A stretch of DNA of 64,000 nt from the NCBI GenBank assembly GCA_947496355.1, contig CANMCO010000003.1, forward strand, positions 459,875 to 523,874, read 5' to 3'. Each line of letters opens with the position of its first letter. The stretch's first letter is position 1. A program made the position numbers and the translations under genes. The notes beneath the pieces are model-generated. The model was not told the origin of the DNA. It ran no database searches and saw only the letters and a program-made list of their open reading frames with translations. Below, in pieces: positions 31,952 to 40,645 of this stretch. Origin of the DNA: an uncultured Aquimarina sp. (GTDB lineage Bacteria > Bacteroidota > Bacteroidia > Flavobacteriales > Flavobacteriaceae).

Positions 31952-33724
31952 TTAATGTGGATTATTTATAATAACAGTACTACCACCTTCGGGATTCCAT
32001 ACATCCATATTAGCTGGTAATACAAATAGATCACTATCACTTACTTGTCCAACACTAGAAGCATTATCTACTTTAATCGTTCTAAGCTCGATCTTGTTTT
32101 TATCTACCCATAACCACTTAAATTGATTAAATGACCCTGCTGCTCTTGTCCAATTTTTAGTATCAGAGGCATTTCGTAAGGGTGCTCCCCAACATCCCTC
32201 ACCAACATAAATAGCCCTTCTTGGATCGTTATCCACTCTTATAAACCCTTCATCACTTCCTGTATCTGTCGATGGTTTAACAGGCCAAGTACGTTTTACG
32301 ACGTGAGAATCACTCTCCATCACTAATTGTACTGCATGTGTATAAAATGGTTTTGACCATGCCTCATATTGATCATTCTGTTCTGATTTACCAGGTTCAT
32401 GCGGTCTTGTTGACCTGTGATATTGAGCTACTGCCCAAGTATGATTTGCTGAGTGAGATTCTAAATCATTAGCAAGCCAGGCTCCTTGAGTACCCGCAGG
32501 AGTAACTTCTGTATTTAGCGTATATGTTCTAATTAGATTACCACCAAAGCTAAGTGCATAATATTCTCCTCCTGCTTCGGTAGGGATATCAAAAAGGTCG
32601 CGTATATCATTAGCACTTTCATGATTTCCTCTGGCCGTTACTACAGGAATAATTCTTCCATCAGAACCGATGGTTAATTGCCAATCATCAAACCAGTTTT
32701 GCCATTGAGTACTAGAAGAGGAGCTAGTCATATCGCCTCCAAATAGTACCGCATGCGGTCTAATCTTTGCAACAAGTTTATTTGCATTTTGTCTTGGGGT
32801 TCTATTGTTTCTCGAATCTCCACCAGCTATAATAGATAATCGTGTGTTAGGGTCACTGGGAGCTGTCTTAAACCAAAATCTTTCAGAAACACCTTCACTA
32901 TCCTTGATCACAAAATAGTAAGCCGTATTGGCTTGAAGTCCCGTTAGTCTCGCATAATTATTATTCATACCTTTACTAGAAGTTGTTCTGTCTACAGCTT
33001 TATTAAGTGGATAAGACGCATAATTACTTCCAAAGTCTGTGGTACCATAATAAACTACCGGATTTGTGCCTCGTACCTGATTCCACCCTATAACCATTGT
33101 AGTAGATGTATCACCTCTCCATGTTAAACGATACTTCTCTGTTGATGTACTAGTTCGAACTTCTTCAAAAGTAGCCGTTATTGTCTTGTTGGCATCCATT
33201 GTGATAGATGATGGATTCGTATTTCCTGTTAAATCATCAGTCCATTCTACAAATTCCCAGTTTGATTCTGGAATTGCTGTAATATCTACAGATGTTCCGG
33301 AGTTATAGGTTCCTTCACCACTTACAGTTCCTTGACCAGTAATATTTATCGTTAATGTATATTGAACAGCATTTGTAGTAGTCACATTAACCTCATTACT
33401 ACTATCAGATATATTATTGGCTGCATCTTTTGCTTGTACAGTAAAGCTATAGCTTGTATTGGCTGTAAGATCGTTAACACGGTATGCCGTATCGGTTGAT
33501 GCACCAATGCTTTCCCCATCTTTATATATCTCATATCCAACAACAGTCATATTATCTGTTGAAGCATCCCAGCTAAGATCTACTGATGTATTGGTGATAC
33601 TAGAAGCCGTTAATTTTGTTGGTGCTGTTGGTGCCTGAATATCACTAGGTACCACAGTTTGATCGTCCTCACAAGAAATAATTACTGATACGATAACTAC
33701 TATTAATAGATTTTTTAATTTCAT
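31952..33724 (-). CDS. Lipoprotein with FN3, repeat and calcineurin-like metallophosphoesterase domains
   Basis: 590 residues. Lipobox VIISC (Cys18). Domain order: a fibronectin type III domain (~35-117, APTKLTASSITNTSVDLSWDASTD), an InlB-type 'B repeat' (~120-190, ITGQGTVSGEGTYNSGTSVDITAI and TMDANKTITATFEE), a purple-acid-phosphatase-like N-terminal sheet (~195-285), and the metallophosphoesterase domain (~290-545) with GGDSRNN, VLFGGDMT, ARGNHES and ESDSHV metal ligands. It resembles surface phosphodiesterases/phosphatases used to free phosphate. Metal-ligand motifs are seen; the substrate is inferred. Confidence 0.9.
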   Translation of the reverse strand: MKLKNLLIVVIVSVIISCEDDQTVVPSDIQAPTAPTKLTASSITNTSVDLSWDASTDNMTVVGYEIYKDGESIGASTDTAYRVNDLTANTSYSFTVQAKDAANNISDSSNEVNVTTTNAVQYTLTINITGQGTVSGEGTYNSGTSVDITAIPESNWEFVEWTDDLTGNTNPSSITMDANKTITATFEEVRTSTSTEKYRLTWRGDTSTTMVIGWNQVRGTNPVVYYGTTDFGSNYASYPLNKAVDRTTSSKGMNNNYARLTGLQANTAYYFVIKDSEGVSERFWFKTAPSDPNTRLSIIAGGDSRNNRTPRQNANKLVAKIRPHAVLFGGDMTSSSSSTQWQNWFDDWQLTIGSDGRIIPVVTARGNHESANDIRDLFDIPTEAGGEYYALSFGGNLIRTYTLNTEVTPAGTQGAWLANDLESHSANHTWAVAQYHRSTRPHEPGKSEQNDQYEAWSKPFYTHAVQLVMESDSHVVKRTWPVKPSTDTGSDEGFIRVDNDPRRAIYVGEGCWGAPLRNASDTKNWTRAAGSFNQFKWLWVDKNKIELRTIKVDNASSVGQVSDSDLFVLPANMDVWNPEGGSTVIINNPH

Positions 33725-34068
33725 AATTAATTGATTTGCGCAACTAGATATATGTTTTTTAATAAATCAGTTTATTCTCAGTACAATAGTAAAACTCTTT
33801 TTGATAAATTTTAGTATGTTATTCTTTAGAAATACTTGTATATATCATTTAAAACTCATCAACTTTTCTATAATAATAACAACTTGAGTATATACAATTC
33901 CTTTAAAAAAGTAATAAGATATACCATTGAATTTGTTAAAATGTTTAGTAGAAACAGGAGAATAGTGCAGAAGGAATGTATTATGTGAGCTGTTAAAAGT
34001 AAAGGGTGAATTAAGAGAAGTATTGTTATTGTGTTATTCATTAATGCTCAATAACAAATTAATTATAG
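33725..34068. other. Gene-free region
   Basis: The 344 nt hold only AT-rich sequence with no frame or hairpin I trust, apart from the terminator that follows. Confidence 0.5.
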
Positions 34069-34108
34069 AAAAAGAGCCGACTAAAGTTATTAATCGACTC
34101 ATTTTTTA
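34069..34108 (-). terminator. Terminator after the FAD oxidoreductase gene
   Basis: GAG-CGA paired with TCG-CTC across an AT-rich loop, flanked by A-run and T-run. On the minus strand it ends in CTTTTT, 22 nt after the stop at 34130. The stem has one internal mismatch. Confidence 0.65.
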
Positions 34109-34129
34109 CTGTACAAGTATTAGAAGTTA

Positions 34130-36367
34130 CTACTTTAATTTTACTCCACTAAAAATCTCGGTTTCGCTTTGCAATCCAAGTTTATCACGCAACACCTGAC
34201 CCGCTTGAAGACCTGCAATGATAGCTCCCTCGTAATACCCCACATTGACACCAAAATTAATCCAATCTCCAGTCAGAATAAGGTTGTCAAAACCAGACTC
34301 ATTTGCTTTTAGACGATATTTGTTCGAGCCAGGAAGCGATAACGTATATCTATCTGTTGGATTTACATTTGCACGAAAAAACTGGGTTTTTAGTCTACCA
34401 TAGTTAGTTTTGGCAGTTTTTGAAAAATCATGGATGACATCCAACTTCATTCCTTCAGGATACTCCAGGGTAGTAGCATTGGGAAAAAACCAGCCCATTT
34501 TATCCCTTAGCCATTGTTCTGAAACACGCATTATACGTTCCAGTTGCTCATGAGGATACTTATGATCTGAGAAAGGGGGTATCACTTCGGGATCAAGAAA
34601 TGATCCTGTATAATAAATCAATACGCCGGGTTCATTATCATTCCAATCTTCATAGGGTAATACCTGCGACATATCTATAAATGAATACTGGGGGTCTGCA
34701 TAAGTGACTAAGTTGGGCAATGATCCTTCAGGAAAACCCCAATCGGATAAATTCATCCCTAACTCTTTTAGTGTAGGTTTAATCCATAACTGCATAGACA
34801 TGGTAGGGATGCTTTTAACATGGTTATACATGTTCTGCCATGCCATATTTTTATCAATAATTTCTTTGCAAATACCTTCGTCGCCACCCAAAACATCAAT
34901 TGGAATTCCTAAAATCACATAATCAAAATCTTTACCCTTTTCTAAAGAAATCTGACCTATATTTTCCCAACCACACCAAGATTCTTCAAGATCATATTTA
35001 CCTTTTTTAAGTGCCTCAGCTTGTTGATTATCTATTTGGTCATAAAGCGGTTCTCCTGGCCATACATCTAGGCCTTTCAACTTATAGGTAGGGTTGTATG
35101 TACCGTTTTTTAAGGTAACCTGTTCGGCCATAGATACCTTTTTTATTTCTCCAGAATCCGAGTAGTGGACTTCCTCAACTTTATGGAAGAATTTGAATTT
35201 TACCCCCCTGTTTTTAAGTACTAAGTAAATTGGAGTGATCATCGTATCTGCAGTTCCTGCTTTAAACTTCCAGACGAAAGACCCTTTGTAACCTGCAGAA
35301 TTTGTTAAAAAATGAAGCCCAACCCCAGCGGCCAAACTGCCTTGTTGATCAACCCCTGTGAGGTTATGAAATGTTCCTGTATACAGAAATCTAACCATAG
35401 CAGAACTTAATAATCGTTCACTTGCTCCATGGTTTTTAAGCCATTCACGGTAATCCAAATCATTGATACGTTCATAATCCAATTCATGTGTTTCTGGATT
35501 ATATACATCTTCAAATGTTCCTTTCATATTGACAAGACCGAATTCTACAAATACCGCTAGCCAATAGAAATATTCGTTGTGTTCTGCAATTGAATCAATT
35601 AGGTTAGCCGCCCATTTAGATAGTAAATGGAGTAGTTCTTTGATTAGGGAGTGATGATCTTTTCGTTGTGCATGATCGTGATCCTCATTAGTTAAATTTT
35701 GAACTAATTCGGCCACATAATTCAACAACTTTTCACCTTCGTGCTTAAAAACTTTGTCCTTTAAAAACTCTTCAAATTTAGATTTAAAACTTGCCCAAAG
35801 TGGATGATGATCGGGTGTTTTGATTTCTTTTACAGATTCAGGAGCCATGCTAAGTAAACTACCCTTGTTTGGATCTGTACCAAACAAAATTTCGGCGACG
35901 AGACCAATTGCTTTATGGATAATAGCAGAAAAGGGTAAGGGCCCCCCTTGACCAGGTACGTACTTATTTGATGGAAAAATAATATTCTTTTTGATCCATT
36001 GATTTGTCTTAGGATCAAAGTGGGTGAGTAGCGTGGTATCTTCCCTATCAAAAGCATCTTCCCAGGATTTAAAGGGACTATCGGGCATTAAATTATGCTT
36101 TTCACATTCTTTGTAAGAGTCCTGTATCAAACGAAAAGCATTTTCATACCATCCCTGAGCAATATGAATACCATGCTCTTGAATTCTTTCGTTTGGTCCT
36201 CTACCGGTAGCTGTTTTACCTCCAAGTCTCCAACCCATTTGATAGATGGTGATATCATAATCATCTTGCCAGTTTTTGTATGAGCTTAGCTCATAAGCCG
36301 CCGTAAGCGACGACATACCACTGCCTAGTATGGCGATTTTCTTTTTGTTTTTTTCTGAGTTTTGCAT
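34130..36367 (-). CDS. Large FAD-dependent oxidoreductase, phytoene desaturase-like, specific role unknown
   Basis: 745 residues. The N-terminal dinucleotide fold is clear (KKKIAILGSGMSSLTAAYEL with GSGMSS; TIYQMGWRLGGKTATGR), followed by EHGIHIAQGWYENAF and, at the C-terminal end, FDNLILTGDWINFGVNVGYYEGAIIAGLQAGQ, the FAD-binding end of amine-oxidase/desaturase enzymes. The middle insert (about 200 residues, many His and aromatic) is unusual. The substrate may be a lipid, carotenoid or fatty acid. It sits 13 nt after an unrecognised gene with which it must form a pair. No other carotenoid gene is nearby. Confidence 0.75.
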   Translation of the reverse strand: MQNSEKNKKKIAILGSGMSSLTAAYELSSYKNWQDDYDITIYQMGWRLGGKTATGRGPNERIQEHGIHIAQGWYENAFRLIQDSYKECEKHNLMPDSPFKSWEDAFDREDTTLLTHFDPKTNQWIKKNIIFPSNKYVPGQGGPLPFSAIIHKAIGLVAEILFGTDPNKGSLLSMAPESVKEIKTPDHHPLWASFKSKFEEFLKDKVFKHEGEKLLNYVAELVQNLTNEDHDHAQRKDHHSLIKELLHLLSKWAANLIDSIAEHNEYFYWLAVFVEFGLVNMKGTFEDVYNPETHELDYERINDLDYREWLKNHGASERLLSSAMVRFLYTGTFHNLTGVDQQGSLAAGVGLHFLTNSAGYKGSFVWKFKAGTADTMITPIYLVLKNRGVKFKFFHKVEEVHYSDSGEIKKVSMAEQVTLKNGTYNPTYKLKGLDVWPGEPLYDQIDNQQAEALKKGKYDLEESWCGWENIGQISLEKGKDFDYVILGIPIDVLGGDEGICKEIIDKNMAWQNMYNHVKSIPTMSMQLWIKPTLKELGMNLSDWGFPEGSLPNLVTYADPQYSFIDMSQVLPYEDWNDNEPGVLIYYTGSFLDPEVIPPFSDHKYPHEQLERIMRVSEQWLRDKMGWFFPNATTLEYPEGMKLDVIHDFSKTAKTNYGRLKTQFFRANVNPTDRYTLSLPGSNKYRLKANESGFDNLILTGDWINFGVNVGYYEGAIIAGLQAGQVLRDKLGLQSETEIFSGVKLK

Positions 36368-36380
36368 TGATTTGTTGGTT

Positions 36381-37241
36381 TTAAGAAATAGGAAATTTTT
36401 TGGTTGTTAATTTTTTATTGAAATGTGCTGAACTGAATTCACTCTGACTAATAGGGTAGATGGGTTGGTTATTTTTAGCAAACTTCATCACTATTGGGGA
36501 GTTGTTCCATTTGGCGGCTTCGGTATATAACTTGTCCAAATGTGGTAATATCAAAAGGGTATCAAAAATGTCTTCAACCAATCCCATGAAATTACGTGCA
36601 CGATGGGTCACATACTTAATGTCTTTTTTTGACATTGGATAATGGTCGGGATAAAAAGCTTTTATACGAGTTATGAAAGCAACCGCACATCCTCTAGGAT
36701 TAGCAAATATTTTACCTAAAATTCCGAAACTCACGCCTTCAACCATCGACTGCGCAAAAAGTAAGCGATAGAGTATGATATTCATAAAATATTGCTCATA
36801 AATACTTTCTTTATGCCCCAATTTATCAGCTACCTGATATCCCGAAATGATACTTGAATTATGCGCACGATACCATGAACATTCATTGGGTGTATTAATA
36901 TAATCAAGCCAAAAATTAACCGGAACAGGTAAATCATGAAATGTCTCACCAGATTCTTTGATTAACTGGGCAAGTGTGGCAACATAAAGAAAATGACTAT
37001 TGACCTCTCTCCACCATGGACTACCGGGATGAGAGCTGTTTATGGGATTGAGCGTACCTCTTCTTATTTCCCAGTCAATAAATGCTAGTTCAGAATTTCC
37101 AAGGCCTTCGTTTCCTTTAGTTAATGGATCTCCATATTTTTGATAGAATTCATATCGCAATTGGTAACGGCCCTGAGGATTATTGGATACGCCAAGTACA
37201 ATTCCTCGGGCTTTTTCCTGAAGTATTTCAAGTTTGTTCAT
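36381..37241 (-). CDS. Unrecognised protein paired with the FAD oxidoreductase
   Basis: 286 residues with no signal peptide and no TM segment I trust. Recognisable blocks: HPGSPWWREVNSHFLYVATLAQL, NFWLDYINTPNECSWYRAHNSSIISGYQVA, LLFAQSMVEGVSFGILGKIFANPRG, and MSKKDIKYVTHRARNFMGLVEDI. Many Trp, His, Tyr and Asn suggest an enzyme with a metal or aromatic pocket. I do not recognise the family. The tight 13-nt spacing to the FAD gene points to a two-component enzyme or a carrier/oxygenase partner. Confidence 0.55.
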   Translation of the reverse strand: MNKLEILQEKARGIVLGVSNNPQGRYQLRYEFYQKYGDPLTKGNEGLGNSELAFIDWEIRRGTLNPINSSHPGSPWWREVNSHFLYVATLAQLIKESGETFHDLPVPVNFWLDYINTPNECSWYRAHNSSIISGYQVADKLGHKESIYEQYFMNIILYRLLFAQSMVEGVSFGILGKIFANPRGCAVAFITRIKAFYPDHYPMSKKDIKYVTHRARNFMGLVEDIFDTLLILPHLDKLYTEAAKWNNSPIVMKFAKNNQPIYPISQSEFSSAHFNKKLTTKKFPIS

Positions 37242-37353
37242 ATATTAGTGAAAAGCTTTATAAACTTACAAGTTAAATTGTTAAATACCATGAATATTTT
37301 TAGTAAATTCAAGAAGTGATTTTTATAAAATTCCTCCATATTAACCATTAAGA

Positions 37354-39387
37354 ATGACAATTTATTTCAAATACTATTTAAGGTTCTTATCGATTATATT
37401 ACTATTTCCTCTTAATGTATTTAGTCAAACAACGGTTCTTCTAGATGATTCTGCAGAATTACATGATATTGGAAAGCAAACCTATTATTTGGAGGACGCC
37501 TCTCTCGGATTATCCATAGAAGAAATCATAAATGATGATCTACAGACTAAGTTTAAAGCTTATTCTCAGGAAACCATAAATTTTTCTAGTACTGCGTCCG
37601 CTTATTGGCTAAAATTCAAAGTTACTAAGGCAAAACCAGGTAATTTTTATCTGAATGTCGGCTCCGCTTATATTGATTCTATTTCACTCTATGAATTTGA
37701 TGAGGAAAACAAACTAATTTCTACCAGACATACAGGCGATGACTTGCCTTTTAATTCCAGGGAAATTGAAGTAGGTAATTATTTATTTGCTCTTGATTTT
37801 GATATAAATAGTACACGTACTTTCTATCTTAGGGTAAAAAGTGATCAACCTTTGTTTTTCCTTCTTCGAGTCGGTACACTACCTAACTTTTTGGCCTATG
37901 AGCATGACTTAGACTTTCTGCAAGGGATTTATTTTGGGTTTATGCTGATGATTTTCCTTTATAATCTCTTTTTGTATTTTTCTACTAGAGAAAGAATATA
38001 TCTCTACTATATAGCCTATGTTTTCAGCATTACATGGTTTATGGCTTCAGTATTTGGTTATTTCTTTGAATACTTTTGGCCAAATACTCCTATTATTAAT
38101 CAAATAGTTGTCGTAAGCTCTGGATTAACAATGATTACTGCTACTTTATTCACTCAAAAATTTCTAAATACCAAAGAATCTGGTTCTATTATGCACAAGG
38201 GTTCTATGGTGTTTCTTGTTATAGGTATTTTGGTATGTGTTCTAGTTTTGCTAGGTTTTAAAATAGAAGGGCTGAAATTAGCTCAGGGTGGTCTCCTAAT
38301 CATGGCAGTGTACTTTCTTATTTTAGGTATTCGATTTAAATTAAAGGGGTATCGTCCTGCAAAATATTACCTATTTGCATGGGGAGCTCTTATTATAGGT
38401 ATTTTCTTTGCAATCCTTGAATCATTGAACATCACTTTCGTAATGACATATTTAAATGCGATGCAGATTGGTTCTGCCCTAGAAGTCTTATTGCTTTCAT
38501 TTGCATTAGGTGATCGTATTAATATGTACAAAAAGCAAAAAGAAGATGCTCAATTAGAAGTGCTGTTAGCAGCCAAAGAAAATGAAAGATTGGTACAAGA
38601 ACAAAATGTAATACTTGAAAAAAAGGTTACAGAACGAACCGCAGAGGTAGCTATTAGAAACGAAGAACTAGTTAACCTGAATAAGGAAAAGGATATGCTG
38701 GTAAATGTAGTTGCCCACGATCTTAGAACGCCTTTGAGTCATATAAGATTATTAATACAATTAATTGATGTTACATCCTTAGAATTGACTAAAGATCAGC
38801 TTTCTTACTTAACAGAAATAGACAACTCAGCAGATCGCCTTTCACAGATGATTGGTCGTATCTTAAATATACACGCTTTAGAGACAAATCGAGTCAAATT
38901 AAAGAATCAAGTTATTGATTTGTTAGAATTGGTTAACTATGTTGTAAGGTGTTTCCGTCTTACGTCTGAAGATAAAGAGATTGAAATAACCACTGTATCC
39001 GAACCGGGGAATCATTTGGTAGAAGTGGACAAAAATTATACGATCCAAGTGTTAGAAAATTTGGTCTCTAATGCCCTCAAGTTTTCTGAGAGGGGAAGTA
39101 AAGTGTTCCTAAATGTAAAATCTGAGAATAGAAAAACATATGTTACGGTTCAAGATCAAGGCCCAGGTATTAGCGAAGAGGATCAAAAGAAACTATTTGG
39201 TAGATTTCAAAGACTCAGTGCACAACCTACAGAAGGTGAAGCATCAATTGGGTTAGGATTATCAATCGTAAAAAAATATATCGAAGCCATGAAAGGCGAA
39301 ATTTATTGCGAAAGCGAATTAGGTATAGGAACCAAATTTATTATCTCTTTTGATTCTAAAGATCATCTGGAAAAAGTTAAAAGTTAA
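37354..39387 (+). CDS. Sensor histidine kinase with 7TMR-DISM extracellular and 7TM domains
   Basis: 677 residues. Signal peptide, then a 7TMR-DISM extracellular domain (~30-185; STASAYWLKFKVTKAKPGNFYLNVGSAYIDSISLYEF), seven TM helices (~190-395), a coiled coil (AAKENERLVQEQNVILEKKVTERTAEV), HisKA with the phospho-acceptor in VNVVAHDLRTPLSH, and HATPase (ENLVSNALKFSERGSK, DQGPGISEEDQKKLFGRF, GLGLSIVKKYIE). It is a complete hybrid-less kinase. No response regulator is adjacent, so its partner is elsewhere. Ligand unknown; DISM domains often bind carbohydrates or small molecules. Confidence 0.93.
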   Translation: MTIYFKYYLRFLSIILLFPLNVFSQTTVLLDDSAELHDIGKQTYYLEDASLGLSIEEIINDDLQTKFKAYSQETINFSSTASAYWLKFKVTKAKPGNFYLNVGSAYIDSISLYEFDEENKLISTRHTGDDLPFNSREIEVGNYLFALDFDINSTRTFYLRVKSDQPLFFLLRVGTLPNFLAYEHDLDFLQGIYFGFMLMIFLYNLFLYFSTRERIYLYYIAYVFSITWFMASVFGYFFEYFWPNTPIINQIVVVSSGLTMITATLFTQKFLNTKESGSIMHKGSMVFLVIGILVCVLVLLGFKIEGLKLAQGGLLIMAVYFLILGIRFKLKGYRPAKYYLFAWGALIIGIFFAILESLNITFVMTYLNAMQIGSALEVLLLSFALGDRINMYKKQKEDAQLEVLLAAKENERLVQEQNVILEKKVTERTAEVAIRNEELVNLNKEKDMLVNVVAHDLRTPLSHIRLLIQLIDVTSLELTKDQLSYLTEIDNSADRLSQMIGRILNIHALETNRVKLKNQVIDLLELVNYVVRCFRLTSEDKEIEITTVSEPGNHLVEVDKNYTIQVLENLVSNALKFSERGSKVFLNVKSENRKTYVTVQDQGPGISEEDQKKLFGRFQRLSAQPTEGEASIGLGLSIVKKYIEAMKGEIYCESELGIGTKFIISFDSKDHLEKVKS

Positions 39388-39458
39388 TATTCTTTTAATA
39401 AGAATAAGACATAAGTTCTAATACATTGAGTACGTTATCATTCTCTGGTTTTACTGAT

Positions 39459-40358
39459 TTACGAGTACAAAATTAAAAATACACCCATCATAATACCGAA
39501 TAATGGGATTAGTTTTTTACGTTTATTTTTTTCCCTAAAAACAAGGCCTCCTATAACGACAGCAATTAATATTTGACTTCGCTTTATAGCAGATAATAAC
39601 ATGATTAATGCATCCGGATCCTCCAAGGCTTTAAAATAAAAATAATCTGCAGCTTGTAATAAAACACCAACGGCTACAATAGTCCAACGCCATGTGAACT
39701 CCTTTCGTTTTTCAGTATTGGGAAACCATGTTACTGATAAGATGCACAGCAAAATTAATATGGTGTACCAACAAAACCAAAACTGTAAGGTTTGTGGATT
39801 CAGTGTTAAGTTCTGAATTAAAAACTTATCATATAAACCACTAGAAGCTCCTAAAAAAGTAGCACCAATAATGGCAAATATCCATTTATTCTTCTTGAAA
39901 TTAATTCCCTCCTTTTTCCCTATTCTAGAATATAGTAATACAGAGAAAATGATAAGAAAAAAACCTATCCATTGCAAAAAATTAGGTTGCTCCTGATAGA
40001 TTAATATTGCTCCAATAAAAGTAAAAAACGGACCAGCAGAGCGTATTGGTGTAACAATAGTTATTGGTAAGTATTTTAAGGCTTGATATGCCAAAACCCA
40101 AGATGTAGTCATTATCATAGATTTTATAAAAATAAAACCGTGAGTTTTCCAGGAAATACTAGTAATATGAAATCCTATTTGTCGGGTATATTCAGGAAAA
40201 TATAGGGAGCCTATAAAAAAAGGAAGAAGTAGCAAAAAGCCTGAAACTATTGTACCCAAGAGTACAGGGAAAACCTCATTTCCTTGTACCGCATGTTTTT
40301 TGCATAAATTATGTAATCCCAAAAAGAGTGCCGCCAGTAAGCCTAAATACATCCACAT
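39459..40358 (-). CDS. EamA/DMT-family transporter
   Basis: 299 residues with ten TM segments in two EamA repeats (WMYLGLLAALFLGLHNLCKKHAVQG at the start; IIGATFLGASSGLYDKFLI for the second repeat). The inner segment QALKYLPITIVTPIRSAGPFFTFIGAILIYQEQP is the EamA signature. Small-molecule exporters of this family carry amino acids, nucleotides or sugars; the substrate is unpredictable. It converges with the 7TM histidine kinase gene, the two stops 71 nt apart, with a short weak hairpin at 39388-39406 between them. Confidence 0.92.
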   Translation of the reverse strand: MWMYLGLLAALFLGLHNLCKKHAVQGNEVFPVLLGTIVSGFLLLLPFFIGSLYFPEYTRQIGFHITSISWKTHGFIFIKSMIMTTSWVLAYQALKYLPITIVTPIRSAGPFFTFIGAILIYQEQPNFLQWIGFFLIIFSVLLYSRIGKKEGINFKKNKWIFAIIGATFLGASSGLYDKFLIQNLTLNPQTLQFWFCWYTILILLCILSVTWFPNTEKRKEFTWRWTIVAVGVLLQAADYFYFKALEDPDALIMLLSAIKRSQILIAVVIGGLVFREKNKRKKLIPLFGIMMGVFLILYS

Positions 40359-40518
40359 GGCGCGAATATAGGTTTTTAAGCCATTTAGTAATTAGAATAT
40401 TAGTAACTATTTATATACACATGACCAATATATACCCTTAACTTTTCAGGCTCTTCTTAATTATCATAGTAGATAGGGTTTTTCCTTTAATAAGGCGATA
40501 AAAATGTTAAAAATTGAC

Positions 40519-40537
40519 ACTTATTTAATAAATAAGT
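40519..40537. promoter_or_regulatory. 19-nt palindrome upstream of the secreted esterase
   Basis: ACTTATTTA-A-TAAATAAGT is a perfect inverted repeat with a one-base centre, about 109 nt upstream of the ATG at 40646. It is very AT-rich; an operator is possible but chance cannot be excluded. Confidence 0.35.
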
Positions 40538-40645
40538 TAAATAAATAAGATAAATTATGTTTTACACTTCTTTTTTTTAATATATCATAATTTTTAACAT
40601 ATAAAAAATATGTTTTGATAAATTAATTAACATTAAAACCTTCAT

